Below, one piece after another: positions 9,097-16,878 of a stretch of 64,000 nt of DNA (positions within the stretch are counted from its first letter, which is position 1; the number at the start of each line of letters is the position of its first letter). The notes under the pieces are model-generated. The model was not told where the DNA came from and did no database searches. It was given only the letters and a program-made list of their open reading frames with translations. The DNA is taken from positions 868,001 through 932,000 of the forward strand of contig NZ_JACSCW010000001.1 in the NCBI RefSeq assembly GCF_014333585.1, written 5' to 3'. This DNA comes from Hymenobacter sp. BT188. Lineage in GTDB: Bacteria; Bacteroidota; Bacteroidia; Cytophagales; Hymenobacteraceae. A program made the position numbers and the translations under genes.

Positions 9097-9495
9097 ATGC
9101 TGTACCAACTGTGCTACGTTAGTCGGGCCGTAACGCCGCTGAGCTATCCGGAGCTGCGCGCCCTGGTGGCCCAGGCCCGCACCTATAATGCTGCCCACAA
9201 CATCACCGGCATCTTATTTTATGGCGAAGGCAATTTTGCCCAAGTGCTGGAAGGCGAGCAGGTAGAGGTAGAGCGCCTGTTTGAACGCATTCAGCATGAT
9301 GCCCGGCACTACGACGTGACGGTAATTACGCGCGTGACCCGCCCCCAGCGCACCTATCCGCAGTGGGGCATGGCGGGCCATCGGTTGGCAGAAGCACAGT
9401 TTGCTGAACTGGTTAAATACCTGCCCGAAGAAGCAGACGCGCAGCCCTTAGAAGCTCGTCTGGAAGCATTTGTCTGTAACAGTGAGCAATTGTAG
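9097..9495 (+). CDS. BLUF-domain blue-light photoreceptor
   Basis: 132 aa, almost entirely one BLUF domain. Key flavin-site residues are present: Tyr7 (LCYVS), Asn35 (HNITGIL), Gln49 (NFAQVLEG), and Trp90/Met92 (YPQWGM). The domain binds FAD and changes hydrogen bonding on blue light, with output passed to a partner protein. No effector domain (EAL, cyclase) is fused, so this is a short BLUF of the Slr1694 type. I chose the ATG at 9097, which begins the first beta strand, over the upstream one at 9079 that would translate the dispersed G-rich motif. Confidence 0.93.
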   Translation: MLYQLCYVSRAVTPLSYPELRALVAQARTYNAAHNITGILFYGEGNFAQVLEGEQVEVERLFERIQHDARHYDVTVITRVTRPQRTYPQWGMAGHRLAEAQFAELVKYLPEEADAQPLEARLEAFVCNSEQL

Positions 9496-9575
9496 GCTTT
9501 GCTTACTGCGCCTCAACTACCTAGCTCTACTGTACGTAAGGGGATGACCAATCCTTACACCTAACACCCCCTCTT

Positions 9576-10715
9576 ATGAACTATTCTTTCCTTCGCCCGG
9601 CCGGTCTGGCTGGACTGATGGCTCCTGCCTTGGCGAGCTGTCTGCTGTTAAGCAGCTGTGATACCAAGCCGAAAGCCACCGAAACCGACACCCAGGCCAC
9701 AGCGGCCGATAGCACTGCCACCGCAGCGGCCGGTGAAGTGAAGCCCACCGGCGCCAAACCGGCGTGGGGGCCAAATTTGAAGCCCGAGATGCAGGCAGTC
9801 ATTGAGCAGCTGATTAGCTTTAACAATAAGCCCCTGCCTGAGCTAACCGCCGCAGAGGCCCGCAAGCAGCCGAGCCCTGCCGACGCGGCCATGAAGCAGA
9901 TGCAGGCCAGCAACATTACGCCCTCACCCATGCAGGTGGATACGGCCAGCCAAACGCTGATGCCCGGCGTGAAGGCGCGCATTTATACGCCCAAAGCTGG
10001 CACAGCTCCTTTTCCAGTGATTGTGTATTATCACGGCGGCGGCTGGGTAATTGCCACCATCGACACGTATCATGCTTCCGCGCAGGCATTGGCCGAGCAA
10101 ACCGGGGCCGTGGTAGTATCGGTGGAGTATCGTAAGGGGCCTGAGCATAAGTTCCCGACGGCCCACGACGACGCGTTTGCCGCTTATCAATGGGCGCTGA
10201 AAAATGCTGCCAGCATTAAAGGCGATCCGAACAAAGTAGCGGTGGCGGGCGAAAGCGCCGGCGGTGGTTTAGCGTGCGCCGTGAGCATGCAGGCTCGCGA
10301 CAAGAAGGTCGCGCTGCCCAAGCATCAGCTCTTGGTGTACCCCATTGCGGGCTCCGACACCAATACGCCTTCTTACCAAAAGAACACGGAAACCGCGCCG
10401 CTTAATAAAGCAGGCATGGAGTGGTTCTTCAAGAACTATCTGCGTACTCCCGCTGACGGAAAGGACCCACGCATCAACCTAGTGGCCGCGAATCTGAAAG
10501 GCTTGCCGCCGACCACCATCATCGCCGCTGAGTATGACCCGCTGACGAGCGAAGGCAAGACCCTCGCCGATAAGCTCACTGCCGCCGGCGTGAAAGTGAA
10601 TTATAAGCTCTACGATGGCACCACGCACGAATTCTTCGGGATGGCGGCTGTAGTACCCGAGGCCAAGCAGGCCCAGGGTGTGGCAGTCGCGGATCTGAAG
10701 GGCGCGCTGAAGTAA
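9576..10715 (+). CDS. Alpha/beta-hydrolase lipoprotein, hormone-sensitive-lipase type
   Basis: 379 aa. A lipoprotein signal ends in LLSSC (Cys28), then comes a 30-residue Thr/Ala-rich linker. The esterase domain has the oxyanion-hole motif HGGGW (153-157), the nucleophile elbow GESAG (Ser227), Asp321 (EYDPLTSEG) and His351 (DGTTHEFFG). This is the full catalytic triad of the HSL/acetyl-esterase family. It is probably an outer-membrane or periplasmic esterase acting on short-chain or sugar esters. It is monocistronic, ending in a strong terminator 17 bp downstream. Confidence 0.9.
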   Translation: MNYSFLRPAGLAGLMAPALASCLLLSSCDTKPKATETDTQATAADSTATAAAGEVKPTGAKPAWGPNLKPEMQAVIEQLISFNNKPLPELTAAEARKQPSPADAAMKQMQASNITPSPMQVDTASQTLMPGVKARIYTPKAGTAPFPVIVYYHGGGWVIATIDTYHASAQALAEQTGAVVVSVEYRKGPEHKFPTAHDDAFAAYQWALKNAASIKGDPNKVAVAGESAGGGLACAVSMQARDKKVALPKHQLLVYPIAGSDTNTPSYQKNTETAPLNKAGMEWFFKNYLRTPADGKDPRINLVAANLKGLPPTTIIAAEYDPLTSEGKTLADKLTAAGVKVNYKLYDGTTHEFFGMAAVVPEAKQAQGVAVADLKGALK

Positions 10716-10731
10716 ATCTAGCTGTCTTTGT

Positions 10732-10768
10732 AAAAAGCCCCCCGCTGGTTGAAGTGGGGGGCTTCTTT
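10732..10768. terminator. Terminator made of two facing copies of the dispersed motif
   Basis: AAAAAGCCCCCC (10732-10743) faces GGGGGGCTTCTTT (10756-10768). Confidence 0.85.
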
Positions 10769-10998
10769 GCGATGTGTAAAAGCCGCCACAGGCTACTACA
10801 ATCGTGCGGCCGGCGTTCTTCTTACTCTCATGAACATCGGCGGTTGGGTTGGGCTAAAAGGTCAGATTGCCTTCGTTAGCTTTGTGGCGTGGCCGAGCGG
10901 CAGTTCGCAAGGCCGTGGTCGGGGTATATTTTCAGACTTGACAGAGAAAAACAAGGGCATCATCCCCGACAGAGCAACAGGCATCAGCACCGTTTCCT

Positions 10999-11742
10999 AT
11001 GGTCAGTAAAGCGTTAAAAACCCGCGTAGAGCAGCTCAAACAAAAGAAATACCGCAAGCGGTTGGGGCTGTTTCTGGTGGAGGGCGGCAAAAGCGTGCTG
11101 GAACTGCTGGCTTCTGACCTGGTAACAGAACGCGTGTTTATGACGGCTGAGTACGGCACCAAAATTCCGCCGCTACCTGCTGCGGTGCCTTTCGAGCTGG
11201 TGTCGGAAGATGAGCTGACTCGCCTCGGTACGCTGGCTACCAATACCACGGCGCTGGCCATTGCTCACCTGCCTGATGAGCCGCCACTTTTGCCCCCCAC
11301 AACTACCTTATTGCTTGCGTTGGACCAAGTGCGCGACCCTGGCAACATGGGCACGCTCATTCGCTTGGCCGACTGGTACGGACTGCAAGGCGTGGTGTGC
11401 TCCGATACATGCGCCGACCCGTGGGCGCCCAAAACCGTGGCCGCTACCATGGGCTCCTTCGCCCGCGTGCCCGTCTGGCAGCGCGATTTGCCCCAGTGGC
11501 TCGACAATTTGCCCCCCAGCGTACCCCGCTACGGCGCTCACCTCGAAGGCAACAATGTGCACCGCCTCACGCTGCGCCCGGCGGGCGTGCTCATCATGGG
11601 CAGCGAGTCGCACGGCCCGCGGCCGGAGGTGCTCGCGTGCCTCACGCAGCGGCTCTATATTCCGGGCGCTGGTGGCGCGGAAAGCTTAAACGTGGCTATA
11701 TCGGCGGCAATTCTGCTGGATAACTTTCATCGGGAACTGTAG
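10999..11742 (+). CDS. SpoU/TrmH-family RNA 2'-O-methyltransferase
   Basis: 247 aa, full length for the family. The N-terminal substrate-binding part (KKYRKRLGLFLVEGGKSVLELL) resembles RlmB/TsnR-type enzymes. The SPOUT knot motifs follow: DQVRDPGNMGTLIR (motif 1), MGSESHGP (motif 2) and ESLNVAISAAILL (motif 3). It uses S-adenosylmethionine to methylate a ribose in rRNA or tRNA; the target cannot be read from sequence. The last 70 codons and the 3' flank occur again at 24.7 kb as a truncated copy. Two dispersed motif copies lie inside it (about 11288 and 11507). Confidence 0.93.
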   Translation: MVSKALKTRVEQLKQKKYRKRLGLFLVEGGKSVLELLASDLVTERVFMTAEYGTKIPPLPAAVPFELVSEDELTRLGTLATNTTALAIAHLPDEPPLLPPTTTLLLALDQVRDPGNMGTLIRLADWYGLQGVVCSDTCADPWAPKTVAATMGSFARVPVWQRDLPQWLDNLPPSVPRYGAHLEGNNVHRLTLRPAGVLIMGSESHGPRPEVLACLTQRLYIPGAGGAESLNVAISAAILLDNFHREL

Positions 11743-11820
11743 AAATTAACGGCAGCTATTTTTAAATGCTCAAGGCTTTTGGCTAGTTCTTATAAACTTT
11801 GAGTAGCTGATAATAAACTA

Positions 11821-11853
11821 AGAAGCCCTAGCGCATTCGCTGGGGCTTCTTTC
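11821..11853. terminator. Hairpin terminator after the RNA methyltransferase
   Basis: AGAAGCCC... pairs with ...GGGCTTCT around a CATT loop, with one mismatch. The homologous position after the 24.7 kb copy has a perfect 26-bp stem. Confidence 0.75.
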
Positions 11854-11878
11854 ATTTAAATGAATATGAGCTAGTTTG

Positions 11879-11905
11879 CTGCTCAAACCTAGAGTAAAGC
11901 CGTTG
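11879..11905 (-). pseudogene. Possible remnant of a DUF4394 gene 3' end
   Basis: Read on the minus strand this encodes GFTLGL, the C-terminal signature of the three DUF4394 proteins in the window (GFSLGLGF, GFALGLGF, GFTLGLGL). It lies about 140 bp after the methyltransferase stop, close to the 131 bp separating the truncated methyltransferase copy from the intact DUF4394 stop at 25081, and the flanking DNA is alignable. The match is short, so this is a suggestion. Confidence 0.4.
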
Positions 11906-11942
11906 CCTTTTGCACCAATTTTTTAACCGAGCACCACGCACG

Positions 11943-13427
11943 TCACTGGTTGAAAACGATGCGGAGAAGGGGGGAAGCGACTTCTGCGCCCGCCACGAAA
12001 TCCACGTCCTGATCGCCATCCAAGTCGCCAATTGCCAGCCCGTAAATATTCCTTCCCAACGCCACATCCGACCCGCCGGCAAACGTGCCTGCGGTATTAA
12101 ATCGCACACTGACGTTGCCGCCATACAAATTGCCGGTGAGCAGGTCTAAGTCGCCATCGCTGTCCAAGTCGGCTAAGCGCAGCTGCTCAGGGTAGTTCCC
12201 GACCGTAACGGAAGAGCCCGTGGCGGCAAACTGTCCTTGTCCGTTGTTGAGACGAGTTTCGACGGTATTGCTGCCGGCGCAGCCTGCCAGCAGGTCCAGG
12301 TCGCCATCCCGGTCTAGGTCGGCCAGCGCCACCGCGGCGGGATTGTTGGGCATGAGGGTAGGAGCCGGAGGGCCGAAGGTACCGTTGCCCTGGTTCCGGC
12401 AGGTATAGATGTAGCCCGACGAAAAACCCGTGGTGAGCAGGTCCAGGTCGCCATCACTGTCCACATCGCCCAGGGTCAGGGCGCCCGTGCCGCCGGGAAC
12501 TGCCACCTCTGAGCCACTACCAAAAGTCCCGTTGCCTTGGTTGAGCCGAACGCTCGCCACAGTCTGTCCGTTGCTGTTCGTATGTACAACCAGGTCGAGG
12601 TCGCCGTCGCCATCCAAATCGGCCGTGGCCAGGTAATAGGCGGTAACCAGGACGGGCACCTCAGAGCCTCCCCCAAAATTGCCGCGCCCATCGTTGAGGC
12701 GCACACTCACCGCGTTGCTCCCGCCGCCCGCCGCCAGCAGGTCGAGGTCCCCATCACTGTCCAGGTCGGCCGTCGCTACCGCCCAGTCGCCTCCGCTATT
12801 CCCGACACGCACGGCCGTGCTGCCACTATAAGTACCCCGCCCGTCGTTGAGGCGCACCGCCACTTGGTTCGAGGAGACACCCAGACTGCCGCCCAAGGGA
12901 AACAGCAGGTCGAGGTCGCCGTCATTGTCAATGTCGGCGAGTGAGTGGCGCCCTGAACCGTAATTCCGGGCGACACTGCTTCCCGTAATAAAGGTGCCCC
13001 GTCCCGGACCGGTGACCGCCGTAGTAAACTGCAGCACCTGCGGTTGTACCGCCCGCTTGTTGGTGCCGCGCACGCTGGCCGGAACGCTCACGCTTACGGG
13101 CTCACCGGCAAAAAGCCCTCCGGCCACCGCCAGCGACACCGTGCGGCCCGCGACGGTAGCCGTTGTTGCGCGCAATCCCCGGAGCTGGGTCCCGAATACC
13201 TTGATGGCACTCGCGGTGGTAGGGTCGATTGCGGAGGAAAAAGTAAGGGGCAGCGTACTGGTGCGCGGGACCGACGGCGCGTTGCGTAAGGGCGTAGCCG
13301 GCAGCAGGTACGGGGCCGGAGTATCCTTGGGTGGTTGAATGTAGTCATCCAGAAAGTCACAGGAGGGGAGCAGAAGGATACTACTGGATAAGAATAGCAG
13401 TGAGTGGAGTAACCGTTTCATAGACAT
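11943..13427 (-). CDS. FG-GAP/VCBS-repeat lipoprotein with bacterial Ig-like domain
   Basis: 494 aa. Lipoprotein signal (SSSILLLPSC, Cys23) followed by DFLDDYIQPP. A Big_5-type Ig-like domain spans about residues 45-135. About seven FG-GAP repeats follow, each with a D-x-D-x-D-G-D-L-D calcium-binding loop, predicted to form a seven-blade propeller. Probably surface-exposed and Ca2+-binding, with adhesion or carbohydrate binding as possible roles. Its N terminus resembles those of the DUF4394 lipoproteins. The start could be the second Met at codon 3. Confidence 0.85.
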   Translation of the reverse strand: MSMKRLLHSLLFLSSSILLLPSCDFLDDYIQPPKDTPAPYLLPATPLRNAPSVPRTSTLPLTFSSAIDPTTASAIKVFGTQLRGLRATTATVAGRTVSLAVAGGLFAGEPVSVSVPASVRGTNKRAVQPQVLQFTTAVTGPGRGTFITGSSVARNYGSGRHSLADIDNDGDLDLLFPLGGSLGVSSNQVAVRLNDGRGTYSGSTAVRVGNSGGDWAVATADLDSDGDLDLLAAGGGSNAVSVRLNDGRGNFGGGSEVPVLVTAYYLATADLDGDGDLDLVVHTNSNGQTVASVRLNQGNGTFGSGSEVAVPGGTGALTLGDVDSDGDLDLLTTGFSSGYIYTCRNQGNGTFGPPAPTLMPNNPAAVALADLDRDGDLDLLAGCAGSNTVETRLNNGQGQFAATGSSVTVGNYPEQLRLADLDSDGDLDLLTGNLYGGNVSVRFNTAGTFAGGSDVALGRNIYGLAIGDLDGDQDVDFVAGAEVASPLLRIVFNQ

Positions 13428-14390
13428 AATGAGTTAACGTTCAGTTGAGGAAATATTAAATATGTGGCCGATGACTACTGCCGGAACGAGCAGCCAGCGC
13501 AGTTTCTTTACCGACTCCGGCAGTTGCTTGGCTGCTACTTCGCCCCCGCCTGGATACTCGAGAAGCCGTTTAGGTTTAGGCTCACGGCCATGGGCTACGG
13601 CGGGGCTTCAGCGCGGGCAGTGGGCGCAGTTAATGTGATTAGCAGCCCGGACCAGCTGAGCGGGCGCCTTATTCGATGGGGCAGAGTACGGAAGAAAAGG
13701 GATAGTCTTCGCAAGCCAAAGCGTTAAACTAACAAACCGACGGGCGGGGAATAAACCGGAGCCAATACTCTATTACTAGAATAATATACAGAAAATATAT
13801 AATCAAAACTAGTGGGATGCCGCTTGGCCTGAATTCTTTAGTGGATGGTTAGAACCCTATGGCGTTTGCTAAAGTGGAGCTGGATCGGATGAAATGGATC
13901 AGGTAATGGTAGCGCTATCACCATAAGCTCTTGTTACGGTGAAGTAAAGCGGAAATACTTCTTCAGGTTGCAAGTCATAGCAGCTACTTACGTGACCTGA
14001 GCGGCTCCTTCGCCAATTTATTTGCTAATGTGCCGTGCTGGAAGCGGCACCCGAACCGCATCGTGCGGCCAGCCCTCGGCATGCTGGAGCGTGTAGTCAG
14101 GAGTGTCAGCAGCCAGCTTATTTGTTCTTTGCAGCCGGCCAGGTAGTGCAATCAACTGATAATCTGATTTTCGCCATTTCACTTCACCCGAAGGACAGCT
14201 TTCTTCACCGTCTCAAAGGGGGCACTGCCTGCAGGCACAACTCAGATCACAAATCCGCCCGGGTTGCTTAGCTGCCAGCCCTGACGACCGACCACCCGAG
14301 GCCTTGGTTCTAAGGAAAGGCCGTGCGCTATGCCTGCCCCAGCCGAAGCAATGATGTTGACCGTGACCCTTGCCATTCACCTTACTCTTT
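13428..14390. other. Gene-poor region
   Basis: Mixed composition with an AT-rich part near 13770-13810. ORFs at 13464-13727 (+) and 14213-14524 (-) have no recognisable domain, and their composition looks like out-of-frame GC-rich DNA. I take this as non-coding or decayed. Confidence 0.4.
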
Positions 14391-14612
14391 ATGCTCATGC
14401 TCCACCTTCTTGCTCGCTGCCTATTGGCAGCCAGCGGCCTGCTACTGTTGGGGCTGCCCGGCCATGCCCTAGGCCAAACCAGGCTGCTACCCACTGGCCT
14501 GGCCTTGGAGGAGCCGCTTGTCATGCCGGCTCTGCAAGTCGCTTTTAGTGCTTCACTAAACAGGGCTAGCGCTATGCGGGAAATAGAGGGTAAGTGCCGT
14601 ACCGTAGCTTAA
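14391..14612 (+). pseudogene. Orphan signal peptide and short tail, possible truncated gene
   Basis: The frame encodes about 73 aa. The first 28 form a convincing signal peptide (MLMLHLLARCLL..., cleavage after GHALG) with no recognisable domain after it before the stop. It may be the 5' end of a decayed secreted-protein gene, a small secreted protein, or chance. It sits in an otherwise gene-poor stretch. Confidence 0.3.
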
Positions 14613-14740
14613 CAGGTTGTGGACCGACAGCTCAATGTCTAACAAAGTACAGGCCCTCAGTTATCAAATTCTGCTTGTCTGAGCGTGGTACAGGAACTGG
14701 CTTGTCAGGCTGGCTGTGGCGTTCGGGCCGTTGAGTGGCC

Positions 14741-16825
14741 TTAGCGGCCTACAGAGTACGTTTTCCGCTGCACGCCTACGCCCGTAATCTTGACGGCCTG
14801 CCAGCCCGTGGGCAAGGTGGTCTTGCTTTGGGTAATGCCGGTGGGCGTAATATTAAGCCCCCCAAACCCCATCAATACGGCCTGCAAAACGCCCCCCGCG
14901 CCGGTGGCGAAGTAAGGGTTGGTACCGCCCTTGGTTTCGGCGATGACCCGAAAGGGTGGCAATAGATTAGGCTCGTAGGCGTCTTTGAACCACAGCTTGG
15001 CCTTGTCGGCGTCGCCGAGGCGAGCGTAGAGCAACGCGAAAATGCCCTGGGTCATGGCGGGCGTGCCTTCGTTGGGAACGCGGGTTTCGTAGTAAGCCAA
15101 ATCTTTTCGAATCTGGGCAGGAGCCGTAATCAGGTTCAGCGGGTAAGCCAGCAGGTTCACGTCGCCCTGCTTGATGCCTTCGCCCTTGTAAGTAGCGTGC
15201 TCCTGGGTCACGCCGTCCGCCATTTTCAGGATCGGGATATTCTGGGCCACGTGCAGCCAATCAGCGTTGGCTTTGAACCCGAGCAGCTTGGCGGCGGCCG
15301 TGGCATTGCGCAGGTTTACTTGGGCGGCACCGTTAGTAAAAGCGTCGTTGTCCACGTTTTCGGCCCATTCGTCGGCGGCCACTACGTTCTTGATATCGTA
15401 GCGACCGGGGCCATTGCGCTCTACCCGGCTGGCCCAAAAGTCGGCGGTGGCGGACAGAATCGGCCAGCCTTTCTCGCGCAGCCACTCCTTGTCCTGGGTT
15501 ACGCAGTAATACTGCCAAGCGGCCAAGGCTACGCAGGCCGAAATATGGTGTTCAAAGGGTCCACTCAGGGCCCAGACTGGGGTTTCCTCCACGCCCGTAT
15601 CGGCGCTTTCCCACGGGTACATGGCGCCTTTGTAGCCGTGGGCGAAGGCGTTGCGCCGGGCCGCCTCCAGACGCCGGAAACGATACTCGATCAAGGATTT
15701 CGCGATTTCCGGATGCATGACCGCCAGCACCGGAAACATCCATACATCGGTATCCCAGAAGACGTGGCCATTATAGCCCAGCCCCGACAAGCCCATGGGC
15801 GAGGGCGACAAATCGGTGCCGGCCCGCGAAAAGCTATACAGGTGGTAGAGCATGCTGCGCACGTCCTGCTGGGCCTGTGGGTCGCCATCAATCTGGATGT
15901 CACTCTGCCAGAGCTCGTTCCAGGCTTTAGTGTGGAAGTCCAGCAGCCGAGCTTTGCCTTCGAGGCGGGCAAAGATGGTCAGGCGCTCGGCCTCATTCAG
16001 CGGGTCGGCGTGGTGGGCGGAGGTGATAGACGAGCCGGCTACGGCGTAGGTGTAGGTTTGCCCGGCTGGCAGCTTTTTGCTGAATTTCATCAGGTGCATG
16101 TTGTTGTCCCACATCTCGTGGATCACCCGGGGCTCCTGCCCGTGCGCCTCATTAAACAAAAAGCTGTTGGAAGCGCAGAGTTGCAGCTTGCCCGTGGGGC
16201 TTTGGGCCGAGGAAGTAAGCAGGCTGAGCGTGACGTGGGGCCGGTCAATCTCGTTGTAGTAGTTCTGGGCATCGCGCAGCGCATCCGGGGTTTCCATCAC
16301 GCTGGCCGCCGTCAGGGCGAGGTCTTTTTTGGCGACGATACTTACATCTAGCAGTACGGTAAAGGGCAAGTGGCGCAGGGCGTAGTAGGTGTAGCTGATG
16401 GTGGCTTTGTCCTGGTAGTCGAAGGTGGTGGTGAGGGCGGCGCGGCGCATGTCCAGTTCCTGACGAAAGTTGCTCGCATCCTGGGGCCCCAGCCGCCGGC
16501 CGTCCACTTCCAGGTACATATTCAGCAGGTTGAAGCTGTTCAAGAAGTTGCTCACCCGCCCCCGACCGTACTGGTCGTAGGCCCCGGCCAGCACCACATT
16601 TTTAACCTGAAACGGCGCCGGCGACGACACGATGCCAATCATACCGTTGGCCACCGTTACACCGTAGTACTTACTGGGGTCAATTTTATCAGCGGCAATG
16701 CGCCACGGATCGGGCTGGGCCAGTGTGGGGGGTAAAAAAAATAGGCAAAGCAGCACGACCATACTCCAGGCAGCTGAGGACCTGCGGGGGGCAATATTTG
16801 GTTTCTGGGGGGCTTTTTTTAACAT
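14741..16825 (-). CDS. Glycoside hydrolase family 65 protein
   Basis: 694 aa. A signal peptide ends at about residue 36 (LPPTLAQ). The GH65 (alpha/alpha)6 catalytic region includes FWDTDVWMFP, the PWESADTG segment and DEWAENVDNDAFTN, which corresponds to the DEYHENVDNNAYTN general-acid motif of the family. GH65 contains secreted acid trehalases and disaccharide phosphorylases; export favours a hydrolase of trehalose or another alpha-glucoside. It is the last gene of the susC-susD-GH13-GH65 operon. The first codons translate the dispersed motif (LKKAPQ); an ATG at 16762 just before the hydrophobic core is an alternative start. Confidence 0.85.
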   Translation of the reverse strand: MLKKAPQKPNIAPRRSSAAWSMVVLLCLFFLPPTLAQPDPWRIAADKIDPSKYYGVTVANGMIGIVSSPAPFQVKNVVLAGAYDQYGRGRVSNFLNSFNLLNMYLEVDGRRLGPQDASNFRQELDMRRAALTTTFDYQDKATISYTYYALRHLPFTVLLDVSIVAKKDLALTAASVMETPDALRDAQNYYNEIDRPHVTLSLLTSSAQSPTGKLQLCASNSFLFNEAHGQEPRVIHEMWDNNMHLMKFSKKLPAGQTYTYAVAGSSITSAHHADPLNEAERLTIFARLEGKARLLDFHTKAWNELWQSDIQIDGDPQAQQDVRSMLYHLYSFSRAGTDLSPSPMGLSGLGYNGHVFWDTDVWMFPVLAVMHPEIAKSLIEYRFRRLEAARRNAFAHGYKGAMYPWESADTGVEETPVWALSGPFEHHISACVALAAWQYYCVTQDKEWLREKGWPILSATADFWASRVERNGPGRYDIKNVVAADEWAENVDNDAFTNGAAQVNLRNATAAAKLLGFKANADWLHVAQNIPILKMADGVTQEHATYKGEGIKQGDVNLLAYPLNLITAPAQIRKDLAYYETRVPNEGTPAMTQGIFALLYARLGDADKAKLWFKDAYEPNLLPPFRVIAETKGGTNPYFATGAGGVLQAVLMGFGGLNITPTGITQSKTTLPTGWQAVKITGVGVQRKTYSVGR

Positions 16826-16878
16826 TAGGGAAGGGGCAAGAGGGGGGCGGGAAATGAATTGCCTAAGTAAACCAACGC

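Noticed and set aside
10749..11009. An 86-aa ORF after the esterase terminator
   Set aside because: Starts inside the terminator hairpin and overlaps the start of the RNA methyltransferase; no domain.
13464..13727. An 87-aa ORF upstream of the FG-GAP gene
   Set aside because: No domain, unlikely composition, no convincing ribosome-binding site.
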